Positions 48,171-56,797 are shown, counted from the first letter of the stretch. The stretch is DNA of 64,000 nt from an uncultured Bacteroidales bacterium (GCA_902780495.1 CACZFM010000002.1:62001-126000), one strand, 5' to 3'. Translations and numbers: made by a program. Notes: generated by a model not told the origin, from the sequence alone.

Positions 48171-50835
48171 GAAACTACAAGAACGACTGACGGAAGAATT
48201 CGGCAAGCGGTATTTGGACCGTATAGAGTTGCCGCAATACTTCTATACCTCGTTATCACGCAAACTGCGTCCGTACCAAGACGAGTGCTTCCGCTATTTC
48301 ACTACTTTTATAGGTGAGACCTTCGATTGGAAGCCTTTGCGTCCACACTTGCTATTCCATATGGCAACAGGTTCGGGTAAAACGCTGGTAATGGCAGGTG
48401 CTATGCTTTATCTGTATGAGCAAGGCTACCGCAATTTCTTGTTCTTTGTGGACAGCACGAATATCGTGGAGAAAACGCGTGATAACTTTCTTAATCCCGC
48501 TTCTGACAAATACCTCTTTTCACAGAAGATAGAGATTAACGGCAAGCAAGTGGAGATAAACGAGGTAGAGAATTTCCAAGGCGCAAATCCTGATTGTATC
48601 AATTTCTGCTTGACTACTATTCAAGGGCTGCACACCACGCTTAATAACCCGCGTGAGAATAGTGTGACCATAGATGATTTTGCCGAGCAGAAAGTGGTAT
48701 TGATTGCTGATGAGGCACACCATATCAATTCGGAAACGCGCGACGGTGGTCGTCAGAGGGCGCTTAATTTCAATACCGGCGAGAATAATGACGAGACGAC
48801 CAACTGGGAACAGACAGTTATGCGTATCTTCCAAAGCAATGACAGCAACATCCTTTTGGAGTTTACGGCGACCGCAGATTTGACGAACCCGTTTATAGCA
48901 GAGAAATACTACGACAAAATCATCTTTGATTATCCGCTAAAGCGTTTCCGTGAGGATGGTTATTCTAAAGATATTGAAGTAGTCGAAGCCGACCTTGCTC
49001 CGATTGACCGTGCATTGCAGGCGGTTGTTTTAAGTCAATACAAACGCAAGTTGTTTTCAACGCTTGGTCTCAACCGCAAGCCGGTTGTTATGTTCAAGTC
49101 CAAGACTATTAAAGACAATAACGCTTTCTTGCAGACCTTTGTGGACGCAATTGCGCACCTCAAGACTGATAAGATTGCTTTCTTGCGAGGTTTGGCTTGT
49201 GATGATCTGCAAACAGCATTCCGCTATTTTGAGGAACACGGGATAACAGATGAGAACCTGATATTGGAGTTGCAAGAAGATTTCAGCGAGGAGCGTTTAC
49301 TCTTGGTGGACGGAAATAATATCACCTCGGAGAAACAGCAGCACCTTAATTCTTTAGAATCTCCCAATAATGACTATAGAGCCGTTTTCGCGGTAGATAT
49401 GCTGAACGAAGGATGGGATGTGTTGAATTTGTATGACATCGTGCGCTTGTATGATACACGCGATGCAAAAGGTAACAAGCCGGGAAAGACCACTATGCAA
49501 GAAGCACAACTCATCGGACGTGGTGCGCGTTACTATGCGTTTGATGATCCCAATAAGCCGGGATTGAGCGGAATGCGTAAATACGATGCAGATATAGATA
49601 ATCCTTTACGTCTCATTGAGAAACTGCACTATCACAGCCAGCACAATCCGCGTTATATTCAAGAATTGCGCACCGCTTTGGTAGATACCGGCATTATGGC
49701 AGAACATACCATTGAGGTAGAGGAGAATCTCAAAGAGAATTTCAAACAATCGCGTTTATATAAGTCCGGCGTTATTTTTAAAAACGAACAGCAAGAAGTA
49801 AAGCCGGAAGAAAAGAATGTGGATGGTCTAAGTGACGCTATACGTAATAAGCGTTACGAAGTAACCATGCCTACCGGACAACAGAAATCCGGTGATATCT
49901 TCGGGCGTTATACTTCTTCGGAACTAACTGCGCAAAGCCGTATTACATTGAAATTCTCCGACTTGGGAGAAAATGTAATACGTACCGCCATTAACCGTTT
50001 CTCTGAACTACATTTTGACAAGTTGAAGAAGCTATTCCCATCGCTTACATCTATCAAGATGTTTATGGAAGATGCACGCTATCTGCGGTTGATTCAGTTT
50101 GTAGTAACTGGCGCGTCGGATGAGATAGAACCCGGTAAGATGTCGCAAAAGAATAAACTCTTTGTGGCTACCGAAGTGCTCCGGCAGATTGTGCCTCAGT
50201 TATCCACGCAAGAGAAGCAATACAAAGGAACGACCGAGTTCAAGCCTGCTGCGGTCAACCTTATCTTCCGTGACCATAAACTGCGTTTCGAAAATACGCA
50301 TACTAATGAGCAACTCGGCAAGTCCATGAATAACATATACAATAGCGGCTTCCATTTGAATCTAAGCGAAAAAGATTGGTATGCATATACAGATTGTTTC
50401 GGTACGTCAGAAGAAAAATATCTGGTGAAATATATTGACGAAATCTATGCCAAACTGCGCGAGAAATACAGCGAAGAAGTGTATCTCGTGCGCAATGAGT
50501 TGGACTTTAAGATTTACAACTTTGAGGATGGAAAACCCTTTGCACCAGACTTCGTGTTGTTCTTGCGCCGCAAGGATGGCAAGGAGTATGACAATCTGCA
50601 AATCTTCATTGAGCCGAAAGGTACGCATCTATTAGCTACGGATCAATGGAAAGAAGATTTCCTTAATCAAATCCAAGGTGCAGATATAGGGCAATTCTGC
50701 TTGAAAGGCGAGAAGTTCAATATCTACGGCCTGCCGTTCTTCAACCGCGACCGCACAGTCGCCCAAAAACTCCAAAACTTCCAATCTAAGTTTAAAGAGT
50801 TGACAGGCGTTACTCCGAATCCGGATTTTATGTGA
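48157..50835 (+). CDS. res: Type III restriction enzyme, Res subunit
   Basis: Helicase-nuclease of 892 residues. Superfamily 2 motifs: Walker A MATGSGKTLVMAG (about 68-77), DEAH box LIADEAHH (about 181-188), motif III FTATAD, motif VI QLIGRGARYY. A C-terminal PD-(D/E)xK nuclease is readable as FAPDFVLFL (about 796) and IFIEPKG (about 819). All parts look intact, so an active restriction system is expected. Start overlaps mod by 14 bases in another frame. Confidence 0.93.
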   Translation: MPADKKLQERLTEEFGKRYLDRIELPQYFYTSLSRKLRPYQDECFRYFTTFIGETFDWKPLRPHLLFHMATGSGKTLVMAGAMLYLYEQGYRNFLFFVDSTNIVEKTRDNFLNPASDKYLFSQKIEINGKQVEINEVENFQGANPDCINFCLTTIQGLHTTLNNPRENSVTIDDFAEQKVVLIADEAHHINSETRDGGRQRALNFNTGENNDETTNWEQTVMRIFQSNDSNILLEFTATADLTNPFIAEKYYDKIIFDYPLKRFREDGYSKDIEVVEADLAPIDRALQAVVLSQYKRKLFSTLGLNRKPVVMFKSKTIKDNNAFLQTFVDAIAHLKTDKIAFLRGLACDDLQTAFRYFEEHGITDENLILELQEDFSEERLLLVDGNNITSEKQQHLNSLESPNNDYRAVFAVDMLNEGWDVLNLYDIVRLYDTRDAKGNKPGKTTMQEAQLIGRGARYYAFDDPNKPGLSGMRKYDADIDNPLRLIEKLHYHSQHNPRYIQELRTALVDTGIMAEHTIEVEENLKENFKQSRLYKSGVIFKNEQQEVKPEEKNVDGLSDAIRNKRYEVTMPTGQQKSGDIFGRYTSSELTAQSRITLKFSDLGENVIRTAINRFSELHFDKLKKLFPSLTSIKMFMEDARYLRLIQFVVTGASDEIEPGKMSQKNKLFVATEVLRQIVPQLSTQEKQYKGTTEFKPAAVNLIFRDHKLRFENTHTNEQLGKSMNNIYNSGFHLNLSEKDWYAYTDCFGTSEEKYLVKYIDEIYAKLREKYSEEVYLVRNELDFKIYNFEDGKPFAPDFVLFLRRKDGKEYDNLQIFIEPKGTHLLATDQWKEDFLNQIQGADIGQFCLKGEKFNIYGLPFFNRDRTVAQKLQNFQSKFKELTGVTPNPDFM

Positions 50836-50871
50836 TTGTGGATGAATTATTATAATAGTCATTAAGAATTT

Positions 50872-52776
50872 ATGCAGAGTCAATATCAGCAAATCATAGA
50901 ACTAATACGAAAAGGGGATGTCGTGTTATTTATCGGATCCGGATTTTCTATTAAAGCAGGTGCACCCAGTGGGAAGGACTTGTGTAAAATATTCTATGAT
51001 GCATTGCCTGATAGAATAAAAAATGATGATAACTTAAAAACAGAATTTACGTTGCAAAAATTGTCAGGAGTTTACGAAACTCATTATGGTAGAAATGCTT
51101 TAATAGATATACTCAAAAAAGCATTCAGTTTTGAGCGAAAAGACATCACAGATCAAGAACAACTGGCAAATATTCCTTTATTCAAACATATCATTACAAC
51201 AAACTATGATTCTTTAATTGAAGATGCGTATGCAAATGATTGTAATATAGTAGTAACAAATTCAGATTTGTCAGAAATTGACCAACATAAAACCACTATA
51301 TATAAAATTCATGGTGACTTTTCTTATCCGGATAATATTGTAATAACGCAAAAAGATTACAATAAACTATATGACAAAAGTCAAGAAAATTTAATATGGG
51401 ATACTGTACGTGCTGAGTTTTCTCGCCATAATGTTTTATTTATAGGATATAGCCTCTCGGACCAAAACATTCAAATTCTAATAGAGAATGTTAAAAAGCA
51501 AATGGGGAATTCTGCTAAACAGTTGTTTGTTTTGATACCGAGTATAGGAGAAACAGAACGGTTGCAATTGGAAGGGTTCGGAGCAAAATATATTCAAGGA
51601 AAAGCAGAAGATTTATTCAACGAACTAATTCCAGCCCTTCAAAATCATATCGTAGAGGACTACGAAGCAAAGAATACAAGTGTAGAAGATTGCGACCATT
51701 TTTTACGCGAATATGACTTACAAGCGGGATTTGAACTAGGAGGGGAAAATACACCGAATAGATTAATCGCATTAAAAAGTGCTTCTGGAAAAGATATTCA
51801 GCATACGATAAACTTGTCTTTAGAAAAAAACAGGACCGAATCGTTACCGTATTATGATGAAAGATTTGATAATTTGCCTTTAAGGAAAATAGCAGATGTC
51901 CGAGGTTTCGAATATAGAGCTAATGATATTTTGATACGTCGCGATGAGAGTAAGGGTACAATATATACATATCCGATTCCTAAAATAGGAGAAATATGTA
52001 TATCAATACCACAGAAGCAAATCATTCAAAAGGCACCTTGTAGATTCTATGATAATGGTTTTGATCAATTGCAAATAGATGCGGATGCAGATATTGGGAT
52101 TCTAGAAATCCTTATTCCAATACTACCGAATAGAGAAGAAGGCTTTAGATTTAGGCAAAAAGATAGATATACAAATAATAATACTGCAATTGCATGGGAA
52201 AATTTGTTTTCTGCATTATTCAGTGGATGTCAATTTTCATTAACCGTTATTTCTGGAGATAATATCAGTAAAAATTTAACATATGCTTTTCCTAAAAGCA
52301 GATTAAAGCAAGAGAGAAAAGAATCAAAACAAGCATTGCAATATTATAAGTATATTCGCGAGATAGAATTATTAATGGGTTGCTGCTTTAATGAGTATGA
52401 GAATTTTTCGGCTGATAATTTGTTCGCTGCAGAAATTGTATATCATTATTTGAAAAAAGAACCTTTAATTATTCGTCATTCTTCTAAAGGTTTTGAATAT
52501 AAAATCGAGGTCTCGGAAACGACAATTAATCCAGAGGTAAAAAAGGAGTTTGCTTTTATAGAAAGTGTTCAAAATGTTCGTTGTGTCTTAAATGGAAAAG
52601 AATTTAAAATTCCTCACATGCAACGAATGTATCAAAGAAGTATACTTAAAAGTATAAAGAAAAATGAGAACAGTAATATAATATTACAATTCATTGATAA
52701 AGCAAAAGAACATAGAATACAATTAACAGATAAACCGTTACAAATAGAAACAGAAGAAGGAATTGTTGAAGTATAA
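50872..52776 (+). CDS. SIR2-domain protein, probable NADase-type defence effector
   Basis: 634 residues. Residues about 10-260 form a SIR2 domain: GSGFSIKAGAP (22-32), TTNYDS with Asn111, IHGDF with His147, and LFIGYSLSDQNI. Asn and His are the residues required in SIR2 NADases of anti-phage systems such as Thoeris ThsA. Residues about 270-634 match nothing I recognise and probably sense the trigger. No HTH, membrane helix or nuclease motif was seen there. It begins 36 bases after res with no promoter of its own, and is clearly more AT-rich than res, pointing to separate acquisition. NAD depletion upon infection is inferred from the family. Confidence 0.8.
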   Translation: MQSQYQQIIELIRKGDVVLFIGSGFSIKAGAPSGKDLCKIFYDALPDRIKNDDNLKTEFTLQKLSGVYETHYGRNALIDILKKAFSFERKDITDQEQLANIPLFKHIITTNYDSLIEDAYANDCNIVVTNSDLSEIDQHKTTIYKIHGDFSYPDNIVITQKDYNKLYDKSQENLIWDTVRAEFSRHNVLFIGYSLSDQNIQILIENVKKQMGNSAKQLFVLIPSIGETERLQLEGFGAKYIQGKAEDLFNELIPALQNHIVEDYEAKNTSVEDCDHFLREYDLQAGFELGGENTPNRLIALKSASGKDIQHTINLSLEKNRTESLPYYDERFDNLPLRKIADVRGFEYRANDILIRRDESKGTIYTYPIPKIGEICISIPQKQIIQKAPCRFYDNGFDQLQIDADADIGILEILIPILPNREEGFRFRQKDRYTNNNTAIAWENLFSALFSGCQFSLTVISGDNISKNLTYAFPKSRLKQERKESKQALQYYKYIREIELLMGCCFNEYENFSADNLFAAEIVYHYLKKEPLIIRHSSKGFEYKIEVSETTINPEVKKEFAFIESVQNVRCVLNGKEFKIPHMQRMYQRSILKSIKKNENSNIILQFIDKAKEHRIQLTDKPLQIETEEGIVEV

Positions 52777-52796
52777 TACTGAATTAAAATAACACC

Positions 52797-52958
52797 ATGC
52801 CCTGTCCATATAATAATATAGATTGCCTTTGTACGAAAGAGGGATGTCCGCGTCACGGTCTCTGTTGTGCCTGCGTCGCACATCATAAAGCCGCCGGAAC
52901 CAAACTCCCCGCCTGCCTCCGAGCAGATGATGATGTCATCTTTCTCCACTTTCTTTAG
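52797..52958 (+). CDS. Small Cys-rich protein (DUF6485-like), tail replaced
   Basis: A 53-codon frame starting ATGCCCTGTCC. It holds eight Cys in the first 40 residues, patterned CPYNNIDCLC, CPRHGLCCACVAHH and LPAC, as in small putative zinc-binding proteins I know as DUF6485. The family resemblance stops at LPACLR. The last codons (ADDDVIFLHFL) are the antisense of a serine recombinase fragment, so the natural C-terminus was lost at a breakpoint near 52920. It may or may not still be functional. It lies 20 bases after the SIR2 gene. Confidence 0.6.
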   Translation: MPCPYNNIDCLCTKEGCPRHGLCCACVAHHKAAGTKLPACLRADDDVIFLHFL

Positions 52959-53123
52959 CAACACCCCTAATTGTCGTTTGTTGTAGTTCTTTGTGCCGGA
53001 GATAGTTTCTTCTATCCAACCGTCAATACACATGTTATCCACTTTGCAGAACCTCTCAATCTCAAATCGCTGGTTCTCGACCGTCTGCTTGTCAGAACTT
53101 ACGCGAATGTAACCATAAATCAT
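52920..53123 (-). pseudogene. Serine recombinase/invertase N-terminal fragment
   Basis: About 68 codons from the ATG at 53123 match the N-terminus of the resolvase/invertase family: IYGYIRVSSDKQTVENQR with the catalytic Ser, ETISGTKNYNKRQLGVLL, and KKVEKDDIIICSE. Where the family continues with L-S-R-L-x-R, the frame turns into unrelated sequence antisense to the Cys-rich gene. The catalytic Arg residues and the DNA-binding domain are missing, so it is inactive. It is a relic of mobile DNA within the island. Confidence 0.8.
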
Positions 53124-53193
53124 CTTTTTTGACACAAATATGCAAAAAAAATCACATAAAAACAAGCTTAATCGACAAAAAAGAAGATTTTTC

Positions 53194-53224
53194 TTGCCGG
53201 TATCGGAATTTTTTAGTACCTTTG
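53194..53224 (+). promoter_or_regulatory. Promoter of the Fic gene
   Basis: TTG (53194-53196), 20 bases, TACCTTTG (53217-53224), about 28 bases before the ATG at 53253. Confidence 0.65.
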
Positions 53225-53252
53225 CCGCGGATTTTGATTAAAACTTGCCGAT

Positions 53253-54134
53253 ATGGATTTTATTTCTGTTACCCAATTCGCTCAAAAATATGGTGTGAAC
53301 GAGCGCACCGTGCGCAATTATTGTGCTGCAGGTAAGATACAAGGCGCATTTTTAACAGGTAAGACATGGAATATTCCTGCTGATGCAGCCCTGCCACACA
53401 AAAGCAAGAAACGCTTGTCTCCATTACTATCTAGACTGCGAGAGGAAAAAGAAACCAAACTGAAGGGCGGCATCTATCACCGTACGCAGATAGACCTTAC
53501 ATACAACTCCAACCATATTGAGGGAAGCCGTTTGACCAAAGAGCAAACGCGTTATATCTTTGAGACCAACACACTTGGCATTACTTCCGAAAACACGCGC
53601 ATTGATGATATTATGGAAACGGTTAATCACTTCCGCTGCGTGGATTATATAATTGACCACGCGACTGACAAAATCACCGAAGCACATATCAAAGAACTGC
53701 ACCGCATTCTCAAATCCAACACCTCAGACAGCCAGAAGTCTTGGTTCGCAGTTGGAGATTACAAACGTCTTGCCAATGAAGTGGGAGGCGAAGAAACCGT
53801 CCTTCCTCAAGACGTACACAAGCACATGAAAGATTTGCTTGCTGACTACAACCATCTCAAGGTCATTGAATTAGAGCATATTCTTGATTTCCACGTACAG
53901 TTTGAACGTATTCACCCTTTCCAAGACGGCAATGGCCGTGTGGGACGGTTACTATTGTTCTGGCAATGCTTGCAGACAGCTGTTGTGCCGTTTATCATCA
54001 CAGAAAACTTGCGTTTGTACTATTACCGCGGCATCCAAAATTGGGGACACACAAACGGTTACTTGACTGACACTTGTCTTACCGCCCAAGACGAATACAA
54101 AGCCATATTGAATTATTTCCAAATCAAATATTAG
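53253..54134 (+). CDS. Fic family AMP-transferase with N-terminal HTH
   Basis: 293 residues. Residues 1-45 look like a MerR/excisionase-type helix-turn-helix (VTQFAQKYGVNERTVRNYCAAGKI). The Fic core carries the full active loop HPFQDGNGRVGR (about 220-231). An inhibitory S-x3-E-G motif is present upstream (S86-N-H-I-E90-G91), the class II arrangement in which the N-terminal helix blocks ATP binding until released. It should AMPylate a protein hydroxyl group; the target is unknown. No antitoxin gene is adjacent, in keeping with self-inhibition. Own promoter and terminator. Confidence 0.9.
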   Translation: MDFISVTQFAQKYGVNERTVRNYCAAGKIQGAFLTGKTWNIPADAALPHKSKKRLSPLLSRLREEKETKLKGGIYHRTQIDLTYNSNHIEGSRLTKEQTRYIFETNTLGITSENTRIDDIMETVNHFRCVDYIIDHATDKITEAHIKELHRILKSNTSDSQKSWFAVGDYKRLANEVGGEETVLPQDVHKHMKDLLADYNHLKVIELEHILDFHVQFERIHPFQDGNGRVGRLLLFWQCLQTAVVPFIITENLRLYYYRGIQNWGHTNGYLTDTCLTAQDEYKAILNYFQIKY

Positions 54135-54204
54135 AATACAAAGCTCATTCTACTTCAGTAACCATCGTCGATAAAGTGGTTTACTGGTAAAGTTTACTAT
54201 GCAT

Positions 54205-54240
54205 AAAATCGCCTGCGAAAAACAGGCGATTTTATATTTC
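54205..54240 (+). terminator. Terminator after the Fic gene
   Basis: AAAATCGCCTG (54205-54215), loop CGAAAAA, CAGGCGATTTT (54223-54233): an 11-bp perfect stem whose 3' arm ends in T residues. Confidence 0.85.
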
Positions 54241-54294
54241 CTTACACCATTCGCTAGAAAAATAAACATTTTATACATTTTTTATTCAAGAAAT

Positions 54295-54325
54295 TTTGCC
54301 ATATCAAAAATTTATTGTAATTTTG
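54295..54325 (+). promoter_or_regulatory. Promoter of the small-gene group after fic
   Basis: TTTG (54295-54298), 19 bases, TAATTTTG (54318-54325), 43 bases before the ATG at 54369. Confidence 0.6.
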
Positions 54326-54368
54326 CAAAGTATTTTGAAAAATAAATCAAAAAGAAAGCAAAAATAAA

Positions 54369-54770
54369 ATGATTGGTGAAGTTATAAATGCCAAAGATTA
54401 TAGCCTGAAACCTAAGGCCACAATTCAACAAACAGGCAAAACGGGTTTTAATACAGATGCCATTGACCAGCTTAAAATTGACGAAACAAAAGCCGTCATC
54501 CTTGCGCCGGACACACAGGACAAGAAGGTGCTCTATATGGCGGTCGTCAATGCAGATAGCAATGACTGTGCGTTTGCTATACGCAAATCCGGTGCATATT
54601 TCTATATCAATACCAAGCAACTGTTTGACCACATGGAATATGACTATATCAAGCAAACGATTATTTTTGATCTCGTCCGCTGCGATAAGTATGACGAAGC
54701 CATTGGCGGCGAGTGTTATAAAATGTCTGCCCGCTTCAAACCGCGAACGGCAGAGGAAAACGACGAGTAA
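54369..54770 (+). CDS. Small cytoplasmic protein, unknown function
   Basis: 133 residues, no signal peptide or membrane helix, mixed alpha/beta pattern (AVILAPDTQDKKVLYMAVVNADSND, FYINTKQLFDHMEYD). I do not recognise the family. First of three genes that look co-transcribed from the promoter at 54295, with the next start four bases after its stop. Clean frame with codon use like its neighbours, hence probably real. Confidence 0.65.
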   Translation: MIGEVINAKDYSLKPKATIQQTGKTGFNTDAIDQLKIDETKAVILAPDTQDKKVLYMAVVNADSNDCAFAIRKSGAYFYINTKQLFDHMEYDYIKQTIIFDLVRCDKYDEAIGGECYKMSARFKPRTAEENDE

Positions 54771-54773
54771 TTA

Positions 54774-55100
54774 GTGGAAACCGACAACCTTAACATAGAA
54801 GCCTTACTTGATTTCTCTAAACAGCAGAATGGACTGATCGAAGGACATCAAAAAGCAATGCAGCAAGTGCTCGCTACCCAAGAGCAGTTGCGCGTTGCAC
54901 TCTTCCGCGAGCATCAACGAGCCAACAATTTGGATAAGGAGAACAAAGCCCTAAAAAAGCAAATCGACCAACTCTCACTATGGTACCATAACAATACCTA
55001 TAACATCCAAGGAGACTATATCGCCGGAGACAAGCATGTCGGAGCACATATAGATAACGTCCAATCCGGAGCCATCGGCGCCCAAACAACCAAAGATTAA
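54774..55100 (+). CDS. Small coiled-coil protein with GDYIAGDKHV motif
   Basis: 108 residues from a GTG start four bases after the previous gene. Residues about 35-70 are a helical, heptad-like segment (FREHQRANNLDKENKALKKQ). The C-terminus reads NIQGDYIAGDKHV then HIDNVQSGAIGAQ. This motif recurs, in changed form, at the start of the next gene (AGDYVQSKHV, NNVEAGGIGIQ). Family unknown; the shared motif suggests the two proteins interact or descend from a fused ancestor. Confidence 0.6.
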   Translation: METDNLNIEALLDFSKQQNGLIEGHQKAMQQVLATQEQLRVALFREHQRANNLDKENKALKKQIDQLSLWYHNNTYNIQGDYIAGDKHVGAHIDNVQSGAIGAQTTKD

Positions 55101-55157
55101 AGAGCTTTGCGGAGAAAAAACAACTTATTCACCGCAAATATGCGGAGATTAGTAACC

Positions 55158-55718
55158 ATGGAAGACAACGCTAAAACAATTATCAACGTAGCCGGTGACT
55201 ATGTGCAATCAAAGCACGTAGATTACGAGATTAACAATGTCGAAGCCGGCGGCATCGGCATCCAATTCGTCAATGGAAACAAGACAAGCACCAAACCGTC
55301 TGTTTCTAAAACAACACTACGGATTAAGACACCCCAACTGCAAACTGCCACATTCAAATACCGCTATGGAGACAAATATTTCACTCCTATCACCAAACTT
55401 TATCAATGCCTGCTAAATGCCAAATGGATTGCCGCAGATACGAAACCGGACGACTTTCTTGCCATCTTCTCAGGCCAAGAATCAACGGCTCGCGTCAAAT
55501 GGATTGCCAAACCGGCCTATCTTTACTATCTTATACGGAAAGCAGTAGAATCAGAACTGATATATATTCCCGACGGAGGAAAGATTTGGCAGATAACTGA
55601 AAGCCACTTCACCGATAGTAATCGCCGTCCGCTACATGATTTACACAAACAGAAAGAACCTAAAACGGCTATCCCGGCTATCGAAACTATGCTCCGGATA
55701 TTAGAACCTTCGGCGTAA
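55158..55718 (+). CDS. Unknown protein with N-terminal GDYVQSKHV motif
   Basis: 186 residues with start at 55158 (MEDNAKTIIN); the frame extends upstream to 55107 without similarity. The N-terminal motif INVAGDYVQSKHVDYEINN then AGGIGIQ parallels the end of the preceding gene. The rest (about 70-186) is a helical domain with FKYRYGDKYF, FSGQESTARVKWIAKPAYL and NRRPLHDLHKQKEPK. I believe I have seen similar domains in Bacteroidota hypothetical proteins but cannot name one. A terminator follows. Confidence 0.6.
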   Translation: MEDNAKTIINVAGDYVQSKHVDYEINNVEAGGIGIQFVNGNKTSTKPSVSKTTLRIKTPQLQTATFKYRYGDKYFTPITKLYQCLLNAKWIAADTKPDDFLAIFSGQESTARVKWIAKPAYLYYLIRKAVESELIYIPDGGKIWQITESHFTDSNRRPLHDLHKQKEPKTAIPAIETMLRILEPSA

Positions 55719-55761
55719 TCTTCGGCACAAAGATAATTTTCTTCAAAAAAAAATCACTAAT

Positions 55762-55797
55762 CGGGAGACCCTGAAAATCAAGGTCTCTCGTTTTCTT
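55762..55797 (+). terminator. Terminator of the 54369-55718 gene group
   Basis: CGGGAGACC (55762-55770) pairs with GGTCTCTCG (55782-55790, one G-U pair), followed by TTTTCTT. Confidence 0.75.
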
Positions 55798-55826
55798 CAT
55801 ATACATTCCTACTTTTCTATTCTGGT

Positions 55827-55866
55827 AATCTTCGGCGTAAAACCGCTTCCGTGCCGAAGATTTTTG
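55827..55866 (+). terminator. Second hairpin with T-run
   Basis: AATCTTCGGC (55827-55836) and GCCGAAGATT (55853-55862) form a 10-bp stem with a 16-base loop, then TTT. The left arm repeats bases found at the end of the preceding gene (AATCTTCGGC also near 55717-55726), so part of this segment looks duplicated. Confidence 0.5.
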
Positions 55867-55945
55867 CAGCATTATTATAGAAGCACGTCCCGAAAAGGAC
55901 AAGCAAAATTATCAATGTTTTTGTTCATTAAAATTATAAGTTATT

Positions 55946-56209
55946 ATGAAAACAAAAAATGTAGTAAAAATCACCATCCCCTGCCAATCCGCAGAGGAGA
56001 TGCAGAAAGCCAAAGAGGCTGTCCTCTATCATCTCGAAACACTCTCTCCCAAACTCTCCGTCAAAGGACATACCCTTACGGTCTCGGTCGTTCCGCTTGA
56101 CCCAAAACTCTTCCTTCCCGACGAAGCCTGCGACATCATCCGCCGCACCTTGGCACAGTCGCTTACTTTCAACCACGAATGGACGTGCACGCTCCATATA
56201 ATCAACTAA
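55946..56209 (+). CDS. Small protein of unknown function
   Basis: 87 residues, beginning MKTKNVVKITIPCQSAEEMQ. Alternating beta strands and helices (VKITIPCQ, helix 16-33, HTLTVSVVP, helix near 58-70, WTCTLHII) suggest a small ferredoxin-like fold. No named family recognised. First of a cluster of four small genes on the same strand ending at 57338. Confidence 0.55.
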   Translation: MKTKNVVKITIPCQSAEEMQKAKEAVLYHLETLSPKLSVKGHTLTVSVVPLDPKLFLPDEACDIIRRTLAQSLTFNHEWTCTLHIIN

Positions 56210-56242
56210 CTTAATTATTAACCCCTAAAAAAACGAAAAAGT

Positions 56243-56554
56243 ATGAGCCAAATCAAACCAATGGAATTAGTAGAGTCCATGCACGGCAAAATCTGCGAAC
56301 ATTCCGACATGTATTTCTTCCGCCGCAACGGAAAAGTCTTCTCCGGCAAAATCTGTTATCCTTACAAGGGTGACCCCTCTGCCAACCAACTGGCGGCACG
56401 CGCCAAGTTCCGTACTGCACAAACAGCTGCCAAAACGGCACTGGCAGACAGCGCACAACGGGCAGTCTACGAAACAGCATTCAAGCGCCAGAAAAAGTAC
56501 ACCACGCTCTATGGCTACGTCTTCGCACAAGAGTACGCCAAACTGGCAGAATAA
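56243..56554 (+). CDS. Small basic protein, unknown (paralogue of 57006-57338)
   Basis: 103 residues, rich in Lys, Ala and Tyr. Distantly resembles the protein at 57006-57338: HGKICEH aligns with SGKLSAK, KFRTAQTAA with RFKTVAAAV, and YVFAQEYAKL with WLFQQELAAY. No named family, signal peptide or membrane helix. The shared pattern suggests a small duplicated family peculiar to this group of bacteria. Confidence 0.55.
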   Translation: MSQIKPMELVESMHGKICEHSDMYFFRRNGKVFSGKICYPYKGDPSANQLAARAKFRTAQTAAKTALADSAQRAVYETAFKRQKKYTTLYGYVFAQEYAKLAE

Positions 56555-56560
56555 CAGCTA

Positions 56561-56594
56561 ACAATTTAACAGTTTAACAATTTAACGATTTAAC
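56561..56594. repeat. 8-bp tandem leader repeat before the small lipoprotein
   Basis: TTTAAC recurs at an 8-base step (AATTTAAC, AGTTTAAC, AATTTAAC, GATTTAAC) and the ATG follows at 56595. Confidence 0.7.
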
Positions 56595-56765
56595 ATGAAA
56601 AAAAACCTGATTATCCTGGCATTAGGAATGGCTTTGGTAGCATTATCTTCGTGCAATGTGACTCGTGTAGTGACGAATGAGAGTCAGTACCTCACTCGTG
56701 GCGACACCTCCGTTGTCATCCAGACCAAAACCGTAGAAACCTACAATGCCGAAAAGCACCTCTAA
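56595..56765 (+). CDS. Small lipoprotein, 56 residues
   Basis: Starts MKKNLIILALGMALVAL and has lipobox LSSC with Cys20, followed by a short polar tail NVTRVVTNESQY...TKTVETYNAEKHL. The signal sequence, Lys-rich start and clean stop make it convincing despite its length. The mature part would be only 37 residues, attached to a membrane. Function unknown; it belongs to the small-gene cluster and directly precedes the folded element. Confidence 0.7.
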   Translation: MKKNLIILALGMALVALSSCNVTRVVTNESQYLTRGDTSVVIQTKTVETYNAEKHL

Positions 56766-56797
56766 ACCCTAAACGCTAAACGTTAATCCCTAAACGG
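56763..56797. repeat. 7-bp tandem repeat, five units
   Basis: TAAACCC, TAAACGC, TAAACGT, TAATCCC, TAAACGG in direct succession, beginning with the stop codon of the lipoprotein gene. Confidence 0.75.

Noticed and set aside
52632..52919. Continuation of the recombinase frame to 177 residues
   Set aside because: Beyond residue 68 of the true start the frame is antisense to the Cys-rich gene and the end of the SIR2 gene, with no resolvase similarity.
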